Assembly: GCA_020201275.1 (NCBI GenBank)
Contig: JAIVHB010000013.1
Coordinates: forward strand, 1-62,648
From: Rhodothermaceae bacterium
GTDB lineage: Bacteria; Bacteroidota; Rhodothermia; Balneolales; Cyclonatronaceae
Length of the DNA: 62,648 nt
Direction of reading: 5' to 3'
In this document: one piece after another, positions 1 through 8,384 of the stretch
Numbering within the stretch: position 1 is the stretch's first letter
Layout of the letters: each line of letters begins with the position of its first letter
Made by a program: the position numbers and the translations under genes
The notes under the pieces: model-generated
Seen by the model: only the letters and a program-made list of their open reading frames with translations
Told to the model about the DNA's origin: nothing
The model's database searches: none

Positions 1-479
1 GGACAGGATCAGATTTAAGTCCCGGTTGGCCGCATCCGGTGCTCGAGTATCGTTTTATTTCCCGGAACAGGCATTCTGACCGCTTTGTTCTGATGGATGT
101 AGTCCGGCATGTCAATTATTACGTTAGAATGTGAATATATTAACAATTATCGCACGATCGTTGCCCGGGCGGGATCCATTTGATGTAGCGATGTCTGCTC
201 AAAATCGGATATCTCCGGGTCATTACGTCTCATGAATCGGATATCAAAAGTCGCGCTACCGGCAGGAAACGGGATTCATTTGATATAACGATTCATAAGA
301 CGTATCGACGTACCAACGTAGCGATATTTAAGCCAGACGTGGATGGCTAGGTCATACCTCATTATTCAATGTAGATTCTACACAAAACCTTCATGCAGAT
401 TCGTTAAATTTGCGGGAAATGGAATGCAGATGAATGTCAGTCATCGAAAACCGGAACAGTCTAAAACAATTTTGGAATT
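1..479. other. Intergenic leader region with imperfect repeats
   Basis: No coding frame is convincing here. Two near-identical 22-bp segments lie 100 bp apart (171-192 and 271-292, 19 of 22 bases the same). A 15-bp inverted pair (225-239 with 289-303, one mismatch) partly overlaps them. A TAAATTTG box at 405-412 matches the Bacteroidota-type TAnnTTTG -7 element and could serve mrp, but no good -33 TTTG is seen upstream of it. Confidence 0.4.
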
Positions 480-1580
480 ATGCCTATTACTGAAGCACAG
501 GTAAAAGACGCACTCAGCAACGTTATTGACCCTGATCTCGGCCAGGATCTGGTATCACTGAACATGATCGAAGATATCCGTATTGACGGCAAAAAAGTTG
601 CCTTTACAGTAAACCTTACCACGCCAGCCTGCCCTATGAAGGCCGAAATCGAACGGGCCTGCCACAATGCGATCAAGCATCTGGTGGATGAGGAAGCCGA
701 AGTCGCCATTAAGATGGATTCGAAAGTAACCCAGGGCCACGCTCCCCAGGCGGAAGGGCAGGAAAATATGCTCTCCGGGGTCAAGAACATAATCGCGGTG
801 GCCTCTGGAAAGGGCGGGGTCGGCAAATCAACCATCTCGGTTAACATGGCCGTTGCCCTGGCCAAAGACGGCGCGAAGGTCGGTCTGGTCGATACCGATA
901 TCTATGGTCCGAGTATCCCCACCATGTTCAACATTAATGAGCGGCCGAACATCAATACGCAGCGCCGGATCATTCCGCTTGAAAAATACGGGGTAAAACT
1001 GCTCTCCATGGGTTTCCTGGTCGACCAGGACCAGGCCGTGGTATGGCGGGGGCCGATGGTCTCGAGCGCGGTCAAACAGTTTCTCACCGAGGCCGAGTGG
1101 GGCGAGCTTGATTACCTGGTTATGGATCTGCCTCCCGGAACCGGCGATATACAGCTGACCATCGTGCAATCAGTGCCGCTTACAGGGGCCGTTGTGGTGT
1201 CCACCCCGCAGGATGTTGCCCTCGACGATGCCCGCAAAGCCGTTGCCATGTTCCGGAAGGTGAACGTTCCCGTGCTTGGGATAGTCGAAAATATGGCCTA
1301 TTTCACACCTCCCGATATGCCGGACAAAAAATACTACATCTTCGGTCAGGGTGGAGCCAGAAGGCTGGCTGAAAAACTTGATGTGCCCTTCCTGGGCGAA
1401 GTACCGCTCGAAGAGCGTGTGCGCAGCGGCAGCGACAGTGGTGCCCCGGTTGTGATCGAAAAAGAGAGCAGCCCGGCTTCCGAGGCGCTTGTAGCGATCA
1501 GCCAGCGTACGGCCCAGCAGATATCGATACGGAACGCGTCAGTGCCACCAACTGAGAAGATTGAGATTCTTTTCAAGTAG
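480..1580 (+). CDS. mrp: Mrp/NBP35-family iron-sulfur cluster carrier ATPase
   Basis: This is a cytosolic P-loop ATPase of the Mrp/ApbC family, thought to carry and hand over Fe-S clusters. The 366-residue protein has an N-terminal MIP18/DUF59 domain (about 1-90, ending with the TPACPM motif) followed by the ATPase domain. The deviant Walker A ASGKGGVGKST begins near residue 108, and the switch DLPPGTGD is present. The usual CxxC cluster ligands after VENM are absent: the sequence reads VENMAYFTPPDMPDKKYY, a form I recall as common in Bacteroidota relatives. It stands alone, convergent with rplS, with a bidirectional terminator between them. Confidence 0.95.
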   Translation: MPITEAQVKDALSNVIDPDLGQDLVSLNMIEDIRIDGKKVAFTVNLTTPACPMKAEIERACHNAIKHLVDEEAEVAIKMDSKVTQGHAPQAEGQENMLSGVKNIIAVASGKGGVGKSTISVNMAVALAKDGAKVGLVDTDIYGPSIPTMFNINERPNINTQRRIIPLEKYGVKLLSMGFLVDQDQAVVWRGPMVSSAVKQFLTEAEWGELDYLVMDLPPGTGDIQLTIVQSVPLTGAVVVSTPQDVALDDARKAVAMFRKVNVPVLGIVENMAYFTPPDMPDKKYYIFGQGGARRLAEKLDVPFLGEVPLEERVRSGSDSGAPVVIEKESSPASEALVAISQRTAQQISIRNASVPPTEKIEILFK

Positions 1581-1607
1581 CAGTGTGAATTTAGACATTT
1601 GATTTTT

Positions 1608-1633
1608 GAGACATCAGACATGAGACATGAGAT
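1608..1633 (+). repeat. GAGACAY heptad array 1 (downstream of mrp)
   Basis: A short tandem array of 7-bp units (GAGACAT, with variants) starts 28 bp after the mrp stop, in the sense direction of mrp. Its 25 bp recur exactly at 25892-25916, downstream of another gene; a shared core is GACATCAGACATGAGACATG. Related arrays lie at 34862-34911 and 36227-36321. Confidence 0.85.
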
Positions 1634-1668
1634 TGATCCGGACATGGCGGATCGGGATGTGAGATAAT

Positions 1669-1704
1669 AAAAAAAGGCTCGTTGTGCATACGAGCCTTTT
1701 TTTT
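1669..1704. terminator. Bidirectional rho-independent terminator between mrp and rplS
   Basis: An A tract, the stem GGCTCGT (1676-1682) with ACGAGCC (1690-1696), a 7-nt loop and eight T follow one another. It can stop mrp on the plus strand and the rplS operon on the minus strand. Confidence 0.9.
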
Positions 1705-1825
1705 GAGGGTAATATCTGAGATATCTAAAAAAAGCAGGCCAAAATTGAAGTAAAGTGCTGCAGACCGGCACTATGTACCGGAACTATAAAAACGGGCTAT
1801 AGGCCCGAACTGTGAAAACTGTGGA

Positions 1826-2173
1826 TCAATTGCGTGCTTTTTCTTTGATACGCGCGGCTTTTCCTTTTAATTCACGCAGATAGAACAGTTTGCTGCGCCG
1901 GACTTTTCCTCTTTTCTTCACTTCGATTTTGGCAATGGAAGTGGAGTACAGCGGAAAGATACGTTCAACGCCAATGTTGTTCGAAATTTTTCGAACGGTA
2001 AACGTTTTGTTGGCACCAGCGCCACGGTCGGCTATAACTACGCCCTCGTACTGCTGGATGCGTTCTTTGTCGCCCTCTTTTACACGGTAGTGTACGTTAA
2101 CTGTATCGCCGGGGGCGAAATCGACCAGGTTGTCGTGTACCTGGGTTTGTTCTACAAGATTGAGCTTATCCAT
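1826..2173 (-). CDS. rplS: 50S ribosomal protein L19
   Basis: This 115-residue protein is of normal length for L19, which sits at the 30S-50S interface. Family features include [20 protein letters not shown] near residue 18 and the C-terminal [20 protein letters not shown]. It is the last gene of the reverse operon ffh-rpsP-rimM-trmD-rplS, 41 bp after trmD, and is followed by the terminator at 1669-1704. The start is ATG at 2173. Confidence 0.97.
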   Translation of the reverse strand: MDKLNLVEQTQVHDNLVDFAPGDTVNVHYRVKEGDKERIQQYEGVVIADRGAGANKTFTVRKISNNIGVERIFPLYSTSIAKIEVKKRGKVRRSKLFYLRELKGKAARIKEKARN

Positions 2174-2214
2174 GATTTTATCGCTTTGCCTGTCGGCTTT
2201 TTTGGTTGTTCTGA

Positions 2215-2916
2215 CTATTCGTCGTTTTTTTTCAAATACTCGTTGTATATATCGGGCCTCAGTTGTCTGGTTTTATCGACAGCCTGCTGTTTACGCCAGG
2301 CCTTCACTTTTTCATGGTCGCCGGATGTGAGCACCTCGGGAACTTTTATGCCTCTGAAGTCAGCCGGCCTGGTATAGACCGGGCTGTCGAGCAGATCATC
2401 CTGGAAGGAGTCGGTGAGTGCACTTTCAGCATCGCCCAGCACGCCGGGGAGCAGCCTTGCAACCGTATCCACCACCATGAGCGCTGGCAGTTCGCCGCCG
2501 GAGAGTACCACATCGCCAATACTGTATTCGCGTGTAATAAGAACATCACGGATACGCTGGTCTATGCCTTTGTAATGACCGCACAGAATGATGATGTTCC
2601 GCCTGAGCGACATGTTATTGGCCTGTTTCTGATTGAAGGCGGCACCGTCGGGGCTCATGAAGATGATTTCATCGTAGGAGCGTTCCGATGTCAGCTTTTC
2701 GATGCAAGTGAACACGGGCTGGGGAGTGATTACCATTCCGGCACCGCCGCCATAGGGGTAGTCATCGATCTTGCGGTGCCTGTCGGCTGAATAGTCGCGC
2801 AGGTTGTGGATGTGAACATCCAGCAAGCCTTTTTCGCGGGCTATCTTCACAATGCTGTGACTCAGCGGGTTTCCCAGCAGGTCGGGCACGGCAGATATAA
2901 GGTCGATGCGCAGCAT
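2215..2916 (-). CDS. trmD: tRNA (guanine-N1)-methyltransferase
   Basis: TrmD methylates G37 of tRNAs with a G at position 36, using S-adenosylmethionine, and so prevents +1 frameshifting. The 233-residue protein starts [14 protein letters not shown] and has [19 protein letters not shown] (about 52-70), the trefoil-knot SAM region with [13 protein letters not shown], and [20 protein letters not shown]. Length is normal. It lies 6 bp after rimM in the same operon, the usual rimM-trmD-rplS order. Confidence 0.97.
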   Translation of the reverse strand: MLRIDLISAVPDLLGNPLSHSIVKIAREKGLLDVHIHNLRDYSADRHRKIDDYPYGGGAGMVITPQPVFTCIEKLTSERSYDEIIFMSPDGAAFNQKQANNMSLRRNIIILCGHYKGIDQRIRDVLITREYSIGDVVLSGGELPALMVVDTVARLLPGVLGDAESALTDSFQDDLLDSPVYTRPADFRGIKVPEVLTSGDHEKVKAWRKQQAVDKTRQLRPDIYNEYLKKNDE

Positions 2917-2922
2917 GGGAAC

Positions 2923-3450
2923 TCAGAGGTCGGTGAACATATCCAGGTTACGGGCGGTGATCCGCTTTTTTTTGTGGTCGATGCCGGTGATATAGGCATC
3001 CACGAAAGGAACCAGGATCAGCGCGGTATCCATCTGTACCTGCAGAAGCGGGTGAGCGGGATTATCGATCACTTCAGATACATATCCTTCCAGTCCAGAC
3101 CCGGCATCGGTCACCGTGTAATCGGTGAGGTCGTCGCCGGACGGCCCGGCTTCCGGAATGCGCGCGTAGACGGATCCCGGGTTTTCCAGAACCCTGAATC
3201 CCTTCAGTACATCGGCAGCAGAACGGCTATCGATATCAACAAACTTGAGAAAGAACAGGTGCCTGCCTGCTTTTCCGGCAGGGGAGGCTTTTTCGACCCG
3301 GTAGGGCCTTAGGTCCCTTCCGGATTGTTCAACAAGAAAAAGATCTCCGGTTTCGGGCATTACCGAGTCGGATTCAAAAACAACCATACCGGCCATTCCG
3401 TGTACACGGACAATGGTACCAGCGGTGATGTAATTCGAGCCTTTCGTCAA
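2923..3450 (-). CDS. rimM: Ribosome maturation factor RimM
   Basis: RimM helps 30S assembly by binding S19 and 16S rRNA. The 175-residue protein has the N-terminal RimM domain (GTIVRVHGMAGMVV, near residue 11) and a C-terminal PRC-barrel (DYTVTDAGSGLEGYVSEVID onward). The LVPFVDAYITGID segment near the end matches the family's end of barrel. It is divergent at the usual GxxPHGxxG position, where VRVHGMAG stands. The only start I can place is TTG at 3450. It sits between rpsP and trmD, which supports the call. Confidence 0.93.
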   Translation of the reverse strand: MTKGSNYITAGTIVRVHGMAGMVVFESDSVMPETGDLFLVEQSGRDLRPYRVEKASPAGKAGRHLFFLKFVDIDSRSAADVLKGFRVLENPGSVYARIPEAGPSGDDLTDYTVTDAGSGLEGYVSEVIDNPAHPLLQVQMDTALILVPFVDAYITGIDHKKKRITARNLDMFTDL

Positions 3451-3486
3451 AACCCGGCTTTCCGGATGTAAAGGGAAAGAAGGAGA

Positions 3487-4206
3487 CTACTTCTCCTCTT
3501 TATCCTTTTTTTCAGAGTCGTCCGAAGCGTCGTCTGCTTCAGCTTTGGCTTCTTCGGCAGGTGCTTCTGCGGTTTCAGGGGCGGCTTCAGCTTTCTTGTC
3601 GTCGGCTTTGGCTTCCTCTTTCACCTCTTTGGCATCGGCTTTGGTTTCGGCGGCCGGAGCTTCTTCAGCCTTAGCTTCGGCTGTTTCGGCTTTAGCCTCT
3701 TCTGCTTCGGCAGCAGCTTCTTCAGCTTCTGCTATGGCGGCTTTTTCGGCCTTGGCCTTTTCCGCTTCTTTTGCCTTCACCGCAGCTTCTTCCGCTCTTT
3801 TAGCCTGCGTTTTTTTGTAAGCTTCCTCTTCGGCTTTTACCTGGGCCGCTTTCCGGTCTTTTTTACCGGGTTCTTCAGTTTTCTGAGCGGATTTATCCGA
3901 TTTCCATTCTGTGATAGTCGTCTCGATTTCCTCTTCCGATTTATTCCATCTCAGCAGGTGAAGGCGGTAAAATATGCCCTCTTTTTTTAGCAGGCTGCGA
4001 ACGGTATCGGTGGGTTGAGCACCGGTTTGCAGCCAATGGATAATTCGGTCGGTTTTCAGATCGACCATTACCGGTGTTGAAACCGGATTGTAACGGCCCA
4101 GATCTTCGATAATTCGGCCATCGCGTTTGTTGCGGATGTCGGTAGCCACTACATGATAGTAGGGCAGCCTTTTACGTCCGTGTCGCTGTAGTCTCAGCTT
4201 AACCAC
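3487..4206 (-). CDS. rpsP: 30S ribosomal protein S16 with long Ala/Glu/Lys-rich tail
   Basis: The first 80 or so residues are a clear S16 domain (MVKLRLQRHGRKRLPYYHVV, then DGRIIEDLGRYNP and QTGAQPTDTVRSLLKKEGI). S16 is usually 80-90 residues long; here a tail of about 150 residues follows, made almost only of A, E, K and D with many EEAKAE-like runs and a strongly acidic end. Extended S16 tails are known in Bacteroidota, but this one is long. The start is GTG at 4206. The antisense strand gives an Ala/Ser-rich open frame that is only a shadow of this tail. Confidence 0.95.
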   Translation of the reverse strand: MVKLRLQRHGRKRLPYYHVVATDIRNKRDGRIIEDLGRYNPVSTPVMVDLKTDRIIHWLQTGAQPTDTVRSLLKKEGIFYRLHLLRWNKSEEEIETTITEWKSDKSAQKTEEPGKKDRKAAQVKAEEEAYKKTQAKRAEEAAVKAKEAEKAKAEKAAIAEAEEAAAEAEEAKAETAEAKAEEAPAAETKADAKEVKEEAKADDKKAEAAPETAEAPAEEAKAEADDASDDSEKKDKEEK

Positions 4207-4240
4207 GTTAAACTCCTGATCATACTTATTTGGTTACGGT

Positions 4241-5584
4241 TTATGGTTTTTTTTGTGCATACATATTCTTGAGGCCCTCTACAGCTCTGCCCATTTTGTT
4301 CATCTTGGTCATGGTCTTCATCATCTTCTTCATCTGCTCGAACTGGCGGAGCAGATCGTTCACGTCTCTGACGTTAGTGCCCGATCCTTTTGCAATGCGA
4401 CGCTTGCGGCTGGCATTGATTATATGGGGGGTCTCTTTTTCGTCGGGGGTCATTGAACTGATGATGGCCTCTATGGGTTTGAGGGCATCGTCCTCGATTT
4501 CAACACCCTTCAGGGCGTTGTTCATGCCGGGAATCATCCCGACAATATCCTGCATGGAGCCAAGCTTTTTAACCTGCTGCAGCTGGTTGTAGAAATCGTC
4601 GAGGTTGAATTTGTCTGATCTTATCTTGGCCTGAAAATTGCGGGCCTCATCTTCATCAAATTCTTTCTGTGCCTTTTCGACGAGGGTTACTACATCGCCC
4701 ATGCCAAGGATGCGCTGTGCCATCCTGTCGGGATAGAACGGCGAGATGGCATCCATCTTTTCGCCCGTGCCCACAAATTTGATGGGTTTGTCGACCACGG
4801 TACGTATCGACAGGGCTGCACCACCTCGGGTGTCGCCGTCGAGTTTGGTCATTACCACACCGTCGAAATCGAGGCGCAGATTAAATTCACGGGCGGTGTT
4901 AACGGCATCCTGGCCGGTCATGGAGTCGACCACGAATAGAATTTCGTTCGGGTTAACCGCTTTTTTGATTTCGGAAACCTCGTTCATCATTTCGGCATCG
5001 ACGTGCAGTCGTCCGGCCGTATCGATGATGAGAACGTCGCAGGCCTGTTTTTTTGCTTCAGCCAGGGCACCTTTAGCCACTTTGATGGCGTCTTTTTCCT
5101 CAATGGAGTAGACGGGTATATTAATCTGCGAGGCAAGTGTTTTAAGCTGGTCGATGGCAGCAGGACGGTACACGTCGGCGGCGGCGAGCATCGGAATGTG
5201 CTTCTGGTCCTTAAGGTATTTGGCCAGTTTGGCGGCGAAGGTCGTTTTTCCTGAACCCTGAAGACCAGCAATCAGAATCACCGTTGGAGGCACATTCGCG
5301 TAGCGTATCTCTTCCTGCTGGCCGCCCAGAACACGAACAAGTTCGTCGTAAACGATTTTTGTAAACTGCTGGCCGGGGGAGACGCTGTTCAGTACGTCCG
5401 AGTTTTCAGCCTCCTCCTTCACCCTGCGTGTGATTTCACGGGCAACGTCGTAGTTCACGTCGGCATCCAGCAATGCACGGCGTATCTCTCTCACGGTCTC
5501 GGCTATATTGATCTCGGTGATCTTGGCCTGGCCTGAGATTGACTTAAACGCGGATTGTAATTTGGATGAAAGATCGTCGAACAT
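4241..5584 (-). CDS. ffh: Signal recognition particle protein Ffh
   Basis: Ffh binds signal peptides as they leave the ribosome and, with 4.5S RNA and FtsY, targets membrane proteins. The 447-residue protein has the NG GTPase domain with GLQGSGKTTFAAKLAKYL (G1), DVYRPAAIDQL, DTAGRLHVDAEMM (G3) and TKLDGDTRGGAALS, then the methionine-rich M domain near the end (QFEQMKKMMKTMTKMNKMG). I chose ATG at 5584 (MFDDLSSKLQ), the normal N terminus; the open frame extends 36 codons upstream without family similarity. The partner SRP RNA gene lies at 21836-21934. Confidence 0.96.
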   Translation of the reverse strand: MFDDLSSKLQSAFKSISGQAKITEINIAETVREIRRALLDADVNYDVAREITRRVKEEAENSDVLNSVSPGQQFTKIVYDELVRVLGGQQEEIRYANVPPTVILIAGLQGSGKTTFAAKLAKYLKDQKHIPMLAAADVYRPAAIDQLKTLASQINIPVYSIEEKDAIKVAKGALAEAKKQACDVLIIDTAGRLHVDAEMMNEVSEIKKAVNPNEILFVVDSMTGQDAVNTAREFNLRLDFDGVVMTKLDGDTRGGAALSIRTVVDKPIKFVGTGEKMDAISPFYPDRMAQRILGMGDVVTLVEKAQKEFDEDEARNFQAKIRSDKFNLDDFYNQLQQVKKLGSMQDIVGMIPGMNNALKGVEIEDDALKPIEAIISSMTPDEKETPHIINASRKRRIAKGSGTNVRDVNDLLRQFEQMKKMMKTMTKMNKMGRAVEGLKNMYAQKKP

Positions 5585-5771
5585 GAAGCTTTTTCGATGT
5601 GTGGTGCAAAGTCTGTAAAAATAGGGACAATAATTCCCTTTTTCAATAATGAGTTTCAGAGAATTATATACCTTGCGTGATCTTATAGACAATTAGGTCA
5701 GGAATGCCTATTCTTGACCATTATTATTATATATTCACAACACCAGATAAACTGAAGTTTAATTGACGCAT

Positions 5772-6623
5772 ATGAGTTTAAATGTCGGCTACGGTCTGTT
5801 AAAAGGGAAAAAAGGCCTCATTTTCGGGGCGCTTGATGAAAGAAGCATCGCATGGAGAGTGGCGCTTGCCTGCCACCGGGAAGGTGCCGAAATGGCCCTG
5901 ACCAATGCCCCGATCGCCATGAGACTGGGGAAACTCGAAGAACTTTCAGAGGAAGTCGGAGCGCCAATTATTCCGTGTGATGTAGCAGATGATCAGGATG
6001 TTGACAAGCTGATGAAAGAAGTGCTGCAGAAGCTTGGCAAAGTCGATTTTATTCTGCACGCCGTTGGTATGTCGCCTAACATCCGTAAAAAATTGCCTTA
6101 CGAAAGCATCGATTATTCGTTTCTTTCGCAGACGCTTGACATTTCGGCCATATCACTGCATCGGGTACTGCACTATGCTACCCAGGCCAACGATGTGATG
6201 AACGACGGTGGCAGTGTTGTGGCCCTAACCTACATCGGTGCACAGCGCATTTTCTCCAAATATTCCGATATGAACGATGCCAAAGCACTACTTGAGAGTA
6301 TAGCCCGGAATTACGGCAGCCGTCTGGCTGGACGTGGTATCCGCGTGAACTCGGTATCACAGGCACCGACAAAAACATCGGCGGGAGCCGGCATAAAAGG
6401 ATTTGACAGCATGTTCACCTTCGCGGAAAAGTTGGCTCCGATGGGCAACCCGTCGGCCGACGATTGTGCTGACTATTGTGTTTCTCTGTTTTCCGACCTC
6501 ACCCGCAAAGTTACCATGCAGAACCTTTTTCACGACGGGGGTTTCAGTACCAACGGCATCAGCGAAGAAATGATGAACGATCTGGTAGAACTTTACGCTT
6601 CAAAAGAAGGCGAAGAACAATAA
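5772..6623 (+). CDS. fabI: Enoyl-[acyl-carrier-protein] reductase (NADH)
   Basis: FabI carries out the last, NAD(P)H-dependent step of each round of fatty acid elongation. The protein shows the FabI-type nucleotide motif GALDERSIAWRVA near residue 20 and the catalytic Tyr-x6-Lys as KYSDMNDAKAL. After it come GIRVNSVSQAPTKTSAGAGI and HDGGFSTNGIS, which fit the substrate loop and C terminus. At 283 residues it is slightly longer than most. An open-frame TTG start at 5763 exists, but ATG at 5772 (MSLNVGYGLLKGKKG) is more natural. It is divergent from ffh and 19 bp upstream of the moaC-like gene. Confidence 0.93.
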   Translation: MSLNVGYGLLKGKKGLIFGALDERSIAWRVALACHREGAEMALTNAPIAMRLGKLEELSEEVGAPIIPCDVADDQDVDKLMKEVLQKLGKVDFILHAVGMSPNIRKKLPYESIDYSFLSQTLDISAISLHRVLHYATQANDVMNDGGSVVALTYIGAQRIFSKYSDMNDAKALLESIARNYGSRLAGRGIRVNSVSQAPTKTSAGAGIKGFDSMFTFAEKLAPMGNPSADDCADYCVSLFSDLTRKVTMQNLFHDGGFSTNGISEEMMNDLVELYASKEGEEQ

Positions 6624-6642
6624 TCATCGGATACATACAAAT

Positions 6643-7122
6643 ATGAGTCAGATCACTAAAGAAGAATATAGGAAAGAGACGTTTAAGCCCGGCGATGAAC
6701 GGCTTGAGGCCGGTTCCGGGCGTACAGCCCTGGCTTTCGGCAAAATTGAGATGCAGCCGGCAACCATACGGAAGATTCTGAACGGCGAAATAAAAAAAGG
6801 TAATGTTCAGGAGGCTGCGCGTATTACGGCCATGATGGCTGCGAAAAATACCAGTTCGCTATTCCCGCACTGCTACCCGACCGCACTTACCGATATTCAG
6901 CTCGACATTGTACCCCTTGAAGAACAGGCCTGCATCAATATACAGGCCTATACCCGGGCCGGTGGTCCGGTTGGCGTTGAGATGGAGGCCCTAACGGCAG
7001 TAACACTGGCCTGCCTCACCATTTATGATATGTGCAAATCGACCGACAAACAGATCCGTATTACCGACGTACACCTGGTTTCAAAAACAGGCGGGCAGGG
7101 CGGCGGCTACCGGACAAACTGA
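6643..7122 (+). CDS. moaC: MoaC-family cyclic pyranopterin monophosphate synthase
   Basis: MoaC converts the MoaA product into cyclic pyranopterin monophosphate in molybdenum cofactor synthesis. The 159-residue protein has the family blocks AARITAMMAAKNTSSLFP, GVEMEALTAVTLACLTIYDMCK and LVSKTGGQGG. The otherwise invariant LCHP motif, which holds an active-site histidine, is replaced by HCYP (residues about 77-80). That raises the question whether it is an active MoaC or a repurposed relative. No other molybdenum cofactor gene is in the window. It sits 6 bp before ruvC. Confidence 0.85.
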   Translation: MSQITKEEYRKETFKPGDERLEAGSGRTALAFGKIEMQPATIRKILNGEIKKGNVQEAARITAMMAAKNTSSLFPHCYPTALTDIQLDIVPLEEQACINIQAYTRAGGPVGVEMEALTAVTLACLTIYDMCKSTDKQIRITDVHLVSKTGGQGGGYRTN

Positions 7123-7128
7123 AAAACC

Positions 7129-7693
7129 ATGATCATTCTGGGTCTTGACCCGGGTTCGGGTTACGGGCTATTCGGTTTTGGTACAACGTGGTTCGGGTTA
7201 TTCAACACTCGACTGCGGGGTGCTCAGGCTTACCGGAACCGACGATCATGGCGAACGCCTGCAGATGATCTACGCCCGGATTACCGAGCTGGTAAAACAC
7301 TACAAACCGGAAGAATGCGCGGTCGAGACACCGGTTTACGGAAAAGACCCTCTTGCCATGCTCAAACTTGGCCGCGCACAGGCCGCCTGCATGCTGGCGG
7401 TGATCAACACCGGTCTTCCAATATCCGAATACTACCCGAAGGCCGTAAAAAAGGCGATTACAGGCCGGGGGAATGCAAGCAAGGAACAGGTTGCCTATAT
7501 GTTGCACAAGCTTATAGACGTACAGCAGGAAAGCCTGCCCAACGATGCCACCGATGCCCTCGCCGTTGCCTGGTGCCATGCCATGCGCAGAAAAAATGAA
7601 CTGATTACCGGTAAGCCCCGCAAGCATCAGAACAGCAAAGGCAATTCCTGGTCCGATTTTGTGAAACAGAATCCCGAACGCGTCAGAGACTGA
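7129..7693 (+). pseudogene. ruvC: Holliday junction resolvase RuvC, frameshifted near the 5' end
   Basis: RuvC cuts Holliday junctions with RuvAB. The start codon at 7129 opens MIILGLDPGS, the normal N terminus with the first catalytic Asp. The remainder (TGYSVLVQRGSGYSTLDCG, then AVETPVYGKDPLAMLKLGRAQ and PNDATDALAVAWCH) lies in the +1 frame. The family sequence DPGSRVTGY indicates that two bases are missing at about 7156-7160. All catalytic acidic residues are present across the two frames. Directly downstream is ruvA, 4 bp away, so the pair is operonic. The lesion could be real or an assembly error. Confidence 0.9.
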
Positions 7694-7697
7694 CAAC

Positions 7698-8297
7698 ATG
7701 ATAGCATACCTGAAAGGCATACTGGTTTTCAAAGCGTCGACACCGGCCATTATTGAGGTTAACGGGATCGGTTATGAGGTGTTCGTTTCAACCGAGACAC
7801 TTTCACGGTTCCCCGCCGAGGGCCGGGAGGTTACCGTTTTCACCCATCACCATATTGCCGAGGCTGACCAGAAGCTGTATGGATTCACCAGCCAGGCCGA
7901 CAAATCCTTTTTTGATCTGTTGATTACCGTGAAGGGGATCGGGCCGAAAATTGCACTTGGCATCATGTCGGGCGCCTCAGCGGAACAGATAAGTGAGGCG
8001 ATCTATAATCAGGATATCCCAAGAATTTCGTCGTTCCCGGGCATTGGAAAGAAGAGCGCGGAACGCATTGTACTGGAACTGAAAGACAAGATCGGATCAG
8101 TTGCAGATGGAGCGGTGTCTTCGGCCGGCGGTAGTGCGACCTCACTGCACCGTGAGGCCGTATCGGCCCTCGAATCGCTCGGATATCGTAGAGCGGAGGC
8201 GGAAAAAACGGTAACAGCTCTGCTGCGCAGCGACGGGGCCCGCTTTAGTGATGTATCGGATGTTATCCGTACCGCACTCAAAAGCCTGCACAAATAA
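7698..8297 (+). CDS. ruvA: Holliday junction branch migration protein RuvA
   Basis: RuvA binds Holliday junctions as a tetramer and loads RuvB. The 199-residue protein has the OB-fold N terminus (MIAYLKGILVFKASTPAIIEVNGIGYEVF), two helix-hairpin-helix motifs (VKGIGPKIALGIMSG and FPGIGKKSAERIVLELK), an acidic-poor linker and a C-terminal domain ending SDVIRTALKSL. Length and layout are normal. No ruvB is in the window. Confidence 0.96.
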   Translation: MIAYLKGILVFKASTPAIIEVNGIGYEVFVSTETLSRFPAEGREVTVFTHHHIAEADQKLYGFTSQADKSFFDLLITVKGIGPKIALGIMSGASAEQISEAIYNQDIPRISSFPGIGKKSAERIVLELKDKIGSVADGAVSSAGGSATSLHREAVSALESLGYRRAEAEKTVTALLRSDGARFSDVSDVIRTALKSLHK

Positions 8298-8384
8298 CAA
8301 TTTGTTAACATCGGATGATTTTATTCCTCGCCCCGTCTTTGTAAAATGTTGTACTAATTCTAATGTGAATAAACCCTGCCGGCT

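Noticed and set aside
1635-1653. Small hairpin GATCCG-GACATGG-CGGATC
   Set aside because: It has no T tract and the strong terminator just downstream explains the region.
3545-3820. Ala/Ser-rich plus-strand protein
   Set aside because: It is the antisense of the low-complexity S16 tail.
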